Positions 62,138 through 64,000 of a DNA stretch of 64,000 nt are shown here, piece by piece. Source of the stretch: Comamonas sp009360615. GTDB lineage: Bacteria > Pseudomonadota > Gammaproteobacteria > Burkholderiales > Burkholderiaceae_C. The DNA is taken from NCBI RefSeq assembly GCF_035784015.1, contig NZ_JALKOW010000004.1; one strand, written 5' to 3'. How positions within the stretch are numbered: position 1 is the stretch's first letter; each line of letters starts with the position of its first letter. The notes under the pieces were generated by a model, which was given only the letters and a program-made list of their open reading frames with translations, was not told the DNA's origin and made no database searches. A program made the position numbers and the translations under genes.

Positions 62138-62753
62138 GAGCTTTGAAGTTATCCACTCGGTGGACAGATTTCGCCCTCCTCCTCCTTTGCTCCCAGATTT
62201 CAACAGAAACAGGCTCTCTTGCATACAAACCGGCGCGACGGGCATTGCCGGTGGGTAATCCTGCGCCTCCAGCCGCTCCAACGGTCTTGGATCAGACTTG
62301 TGGATAAATATGCATTTTCGCCAGCGACAAGAGCGAAGAAAGCGATGAACAACCTTACCCACAGCACTTGAAAACCGTGCCATCTCTGCAAAAACACAGC
62401 CAATCCAGAATCCAGAAAAATCTTTTTGTTCATAAAAATTTAACATAAATGTCCACAGGGTTTACCACATGGTTGTATTCAGGATATATACAGGCGCATC
62501 CTCAATTCTCTCTGTGGATAAGTTTCTTGGTAACCACACCCGTCAGAATCCACAACTACAATGAACAAGTCCCATACAAGCAGTGGAAAAGCTCTATCTG
62601 CCAACTCCCCGGGATACTGCTGTAGCGCATACAGACTCCCCTGATCTGTATGCCGTATCACATAAGAAATTCAATCTTATTTGATACATATCTCTGTACG
62701 AATACTTATAAGTCGCAAGAGCACAGCGTCCTTGCGTCTCGAAAAACGCTGAA

Positions 62754-64000
62754 ATGCATGAAAAAAAGTGGGCTGAAGAGGCCTTGAATTCCTTTGATGC
62801 CGTGGTCGGTGCCATGCCGGGATTTCGCAGTCGTGAGGGACAGCGAAAAATGGCGGCCCAGATCGCACAGACGCTGAGCCAGGCCCAGCTCGGAAAAGTC
62901 GACGAGGGCGAGCCGGAACCGCGTCGCGCCATCGCAGTCGTGCAGGCAGGAACCGGTGTCGGGAAATCGTTGGCCTACAGCATTCCGGCCATCCGCATGG
63001 CGCTGTCGCGCGGCACGCGAGTGCTGATCTCCACGGCCACGGTGGCCCTGCAGGAACAGCTGGTGAACAAGGATTTGCCGGCCCTGGCGCAAAAGCTCGA
63101 CCAGCCGTTCAAATTCGCCCTGGCCAAGGGGCGTGGCCGCTTTGTCTGCAAGCTCAAGCTGGAACGTCTGGCGAGCACGGGGGAAGCGCAGGACGAGATG
63201 GACGATCTGTTTGGCGATGAACAGGGTCAGACCAAGTTCAGCCGCCCTCAGCACGAGCTGCAGGCCCGCATGCAGTTCTACAAATCCATGGCCGATGCAT
63301 TGGCCACCGAGGCCTGGAACGGCGACCGCGATTCGCTGGAGACCCCGCCGGAAGCCGAGGCCTGGAGCCCCGTGGCAGCCGAGTCTTCCTCATGCACCGG
63401 AAAGCACTGCCCGGCCTTCGGCAACTGCGTCTACTACGAACGCCGCAAGGATCTGGTCGCAGCACAAGTCATCGTGGCCAATCATGATTTGCTGCTTTCC
63501 TCGCTGGGATCCAAGCTGCTGCCCGAGCTGGACAACTGCCTGCTGGTGCTCGATGAAGCCCACCACCTGCCCTCCACGGCTCTGGACCAGTTTGCCGGCG
63601 AGATGGATCTGAGCCGCCTGGGCTGGATCGACAAGCTGGCCAGCCGGGCGCTGCGTGTGAACCAGGTCGCCGAAGTCGAGGAGCTGGCCGACGTGCCCAA
63701 GCATGCATCTCAACTGCGCCAGCAGATGCAGGAGCTGGCGAGACTGGTCATGGAGCACTACGGAGAGACGCTCAAATCGCAGAAAGACAGCTATGGGCCT
63801 GCCAGGGTAAGGGCCCCCCGCGGAATGCTGCCAGAGGCGCTTCTGGAGCCTCTGGGACAGATTGCGCACCACGCAGACAGCTTTCTGGATGCGCTGCGTG
63901 CCGTCTCCAAGGCCCTGCGCGCGCAAATCAAGGAACAACCCGAGGAAGCGCAGCGCCTGTCCACCGTCTATGCGCAGGTGGGCGCACTGGCACCCAGGCT
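62754..64000 (+). CDS. dinG: DinG-family ATP-dependent DNA helicase (3' end outside window)
   Basis: A superfamily 2, XPD-like iron-sulfur helicase that unwinds forked DNA, D-loops and R-loops. 415 residues are visible. Walker A is AGTGVGKSLAY. The iron-sulfur ligands are a Cys in GRGRFVCKLKLE and three in SSSCTGKHCPAFGNC. The Walker B is LLVLDEAHHLP. The gene runs past base 64000 without a stop. The ATG at 62754 is chosen from the domain start; the ribosome-binding site is weak. It is divergent from the metal efflux operon, and its upstream region holds the DnaA-box cluster. Confidence 0.93.
   Translation, partial: MHEKKWAEEALNSFDAVVGAMPGFRSREGQRKMAAQIAQTLSQAQLGKVDEGEPEPRRAIAVVQAGTGVGKSLAYSIPAIRMALSRGTRVLISTATVALQEQLVNKDLPALAQKLDQPFKFALAKGRGRFVCKLKLERLASTGEAQDEMDDLFGDEQGQTKFSRPQHELQARMQFYKSMADALATEAWNGDRDSLETPPEAEAWSPVAAESSSCTGKHCPAFGNCVYYERRKDLVAAQVIVANHDLLLSSLGSKLLPELDNCLLVLDEAHHLPSTALDQFAGEMDLSRLGWIDKLASRALRVNQVAEVEELADVPKHASQLRQQMQELARLVMEHYGETLKSQKDSYGPARVRAPRGMLPEALLEPLGQIAHHADSFLDALRAVSKALRAQIKEQPEEAQRLSTVYAQVGALAPR

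Larger units (their letters stand above)
61718..62753. promoter_or_regulatory. AT-rich non-coding region with a DnaA-box cluster (origin-like)
   Basis: This gap of about 1036 bp between divergent genes is much richer in A+T than its surroundings. Six DnaA-box-like sites lie in 62149-62554. TGTGGATAA at 62299 and at 62513 are perfect. TTATCCACT at 62149 and TTACCCACA at 62355 have one mismatch. ATGTCCACA at 62449 and GAATCCACA at 62546 have two. A stretch of nearly pure A/T (62416-62450) lies between boxes, as an unwinding element would. Short frames here have no family match. The promoters of the CzcB-like gene and dinG must also lie here. Confidence 0.6.

Noticed and set aside
62129..62446. 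105-residue minus-strand open frame inside the AT-rich region
   Set aside because: Overlaps two DnaA boxes, lacks a ribosome-binding site and any family resemblance; region judged non-coding.

Overview
The window is a high-GC betaproteobacterial chromosome segment, most likely from Comamonadaceae (Comamonas or a close relative). This rests on the chromosome-start genes (rpmH-rnpA-yidD-yidC, dnaA, dnaN, gyrB, mnmE), on four Bug-type (TctC-like) solute-binding proteins, and on the codon use. No tRNA, rRNA, CRISPR array or intact transposase gene was seen.

Layout. 1-3.2 kb: the end of a response regulator, a TctE-like sensor kinase and a Bug protein, i.e. a carboxylate-sensing and uptake module. 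3.2-8.7 kb: a SPOR protein, birA, a SET-domain methyltransferase and topB with a SWIB-like tail. A roughly 110-bp dispersed repeat occurs twice here, each time directly behind a stop codon. 8.7-16.4 kb: a TetR regulator divergent from a LivK-like binding protein, an AidB-like acyl-CoA dehydrogenase, an acyl-CoA ligase and a class A-type acid phosphatase, then a tyrosine-phosphatase-like gene and a 49-residue lipoprotein. 16.4-29.9 kb: core genes maeB, mnmE, yidC-yidD-rnpA-rpmH, dnaA, dnaN, gyrB and a MarR gene. mnmE converges on yidC, and a 266-bp MITE-like element separates dnaA from dnaN. 30.1-33.9 kb: an AraC regulator, a decayed aldehyde dehydrogenase, a Tat-type GMC oxidoreductase and a degenerate gap.

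33.9-51.7 kb is the most unusual part: fourteen closely packed minus-strand genes, read in the order IorA-like and IorB-like 2-oxoacid oxidoreductase, flavin/[2Fe-2S] reductase, Bug, Rieske dioxygenase alpha, penicillin-acylase-family amidohydrolase, dioxygenase beta, acyl-CoA ligase, Bug, thiolase-fold protein lacking the thiolase Cys and His, Zn-ribbon/OB-fold (DUF35) fused to a degenerate SDR, cyclase-family hydrolase, SDR and Bug. They look like one catabolic operon for an aromatic or polycyclic acid or amide: uptake, amide cleavage, dihydroxylation, CoA activation and probably retro-aldol side-chain removal. I know of no described pathway with this set. Its only visible control element is a perfect 12-bp inverted repeat upstream of the first gene.

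51.8-64 kb: a degenerate 0.9-kb gap, a GST, a cysteine-cluster protein, a two-component pair and a divalent-metal-type RND efflux operon. A 1-kb AT-rich non-coding region follows, holding six DnaA-box-like sites (two perfect) and two hairpins. It resembles a replication origin or DnaA-binding locus although it lies about 38 kb from dnaA. The window ends inside dinG.
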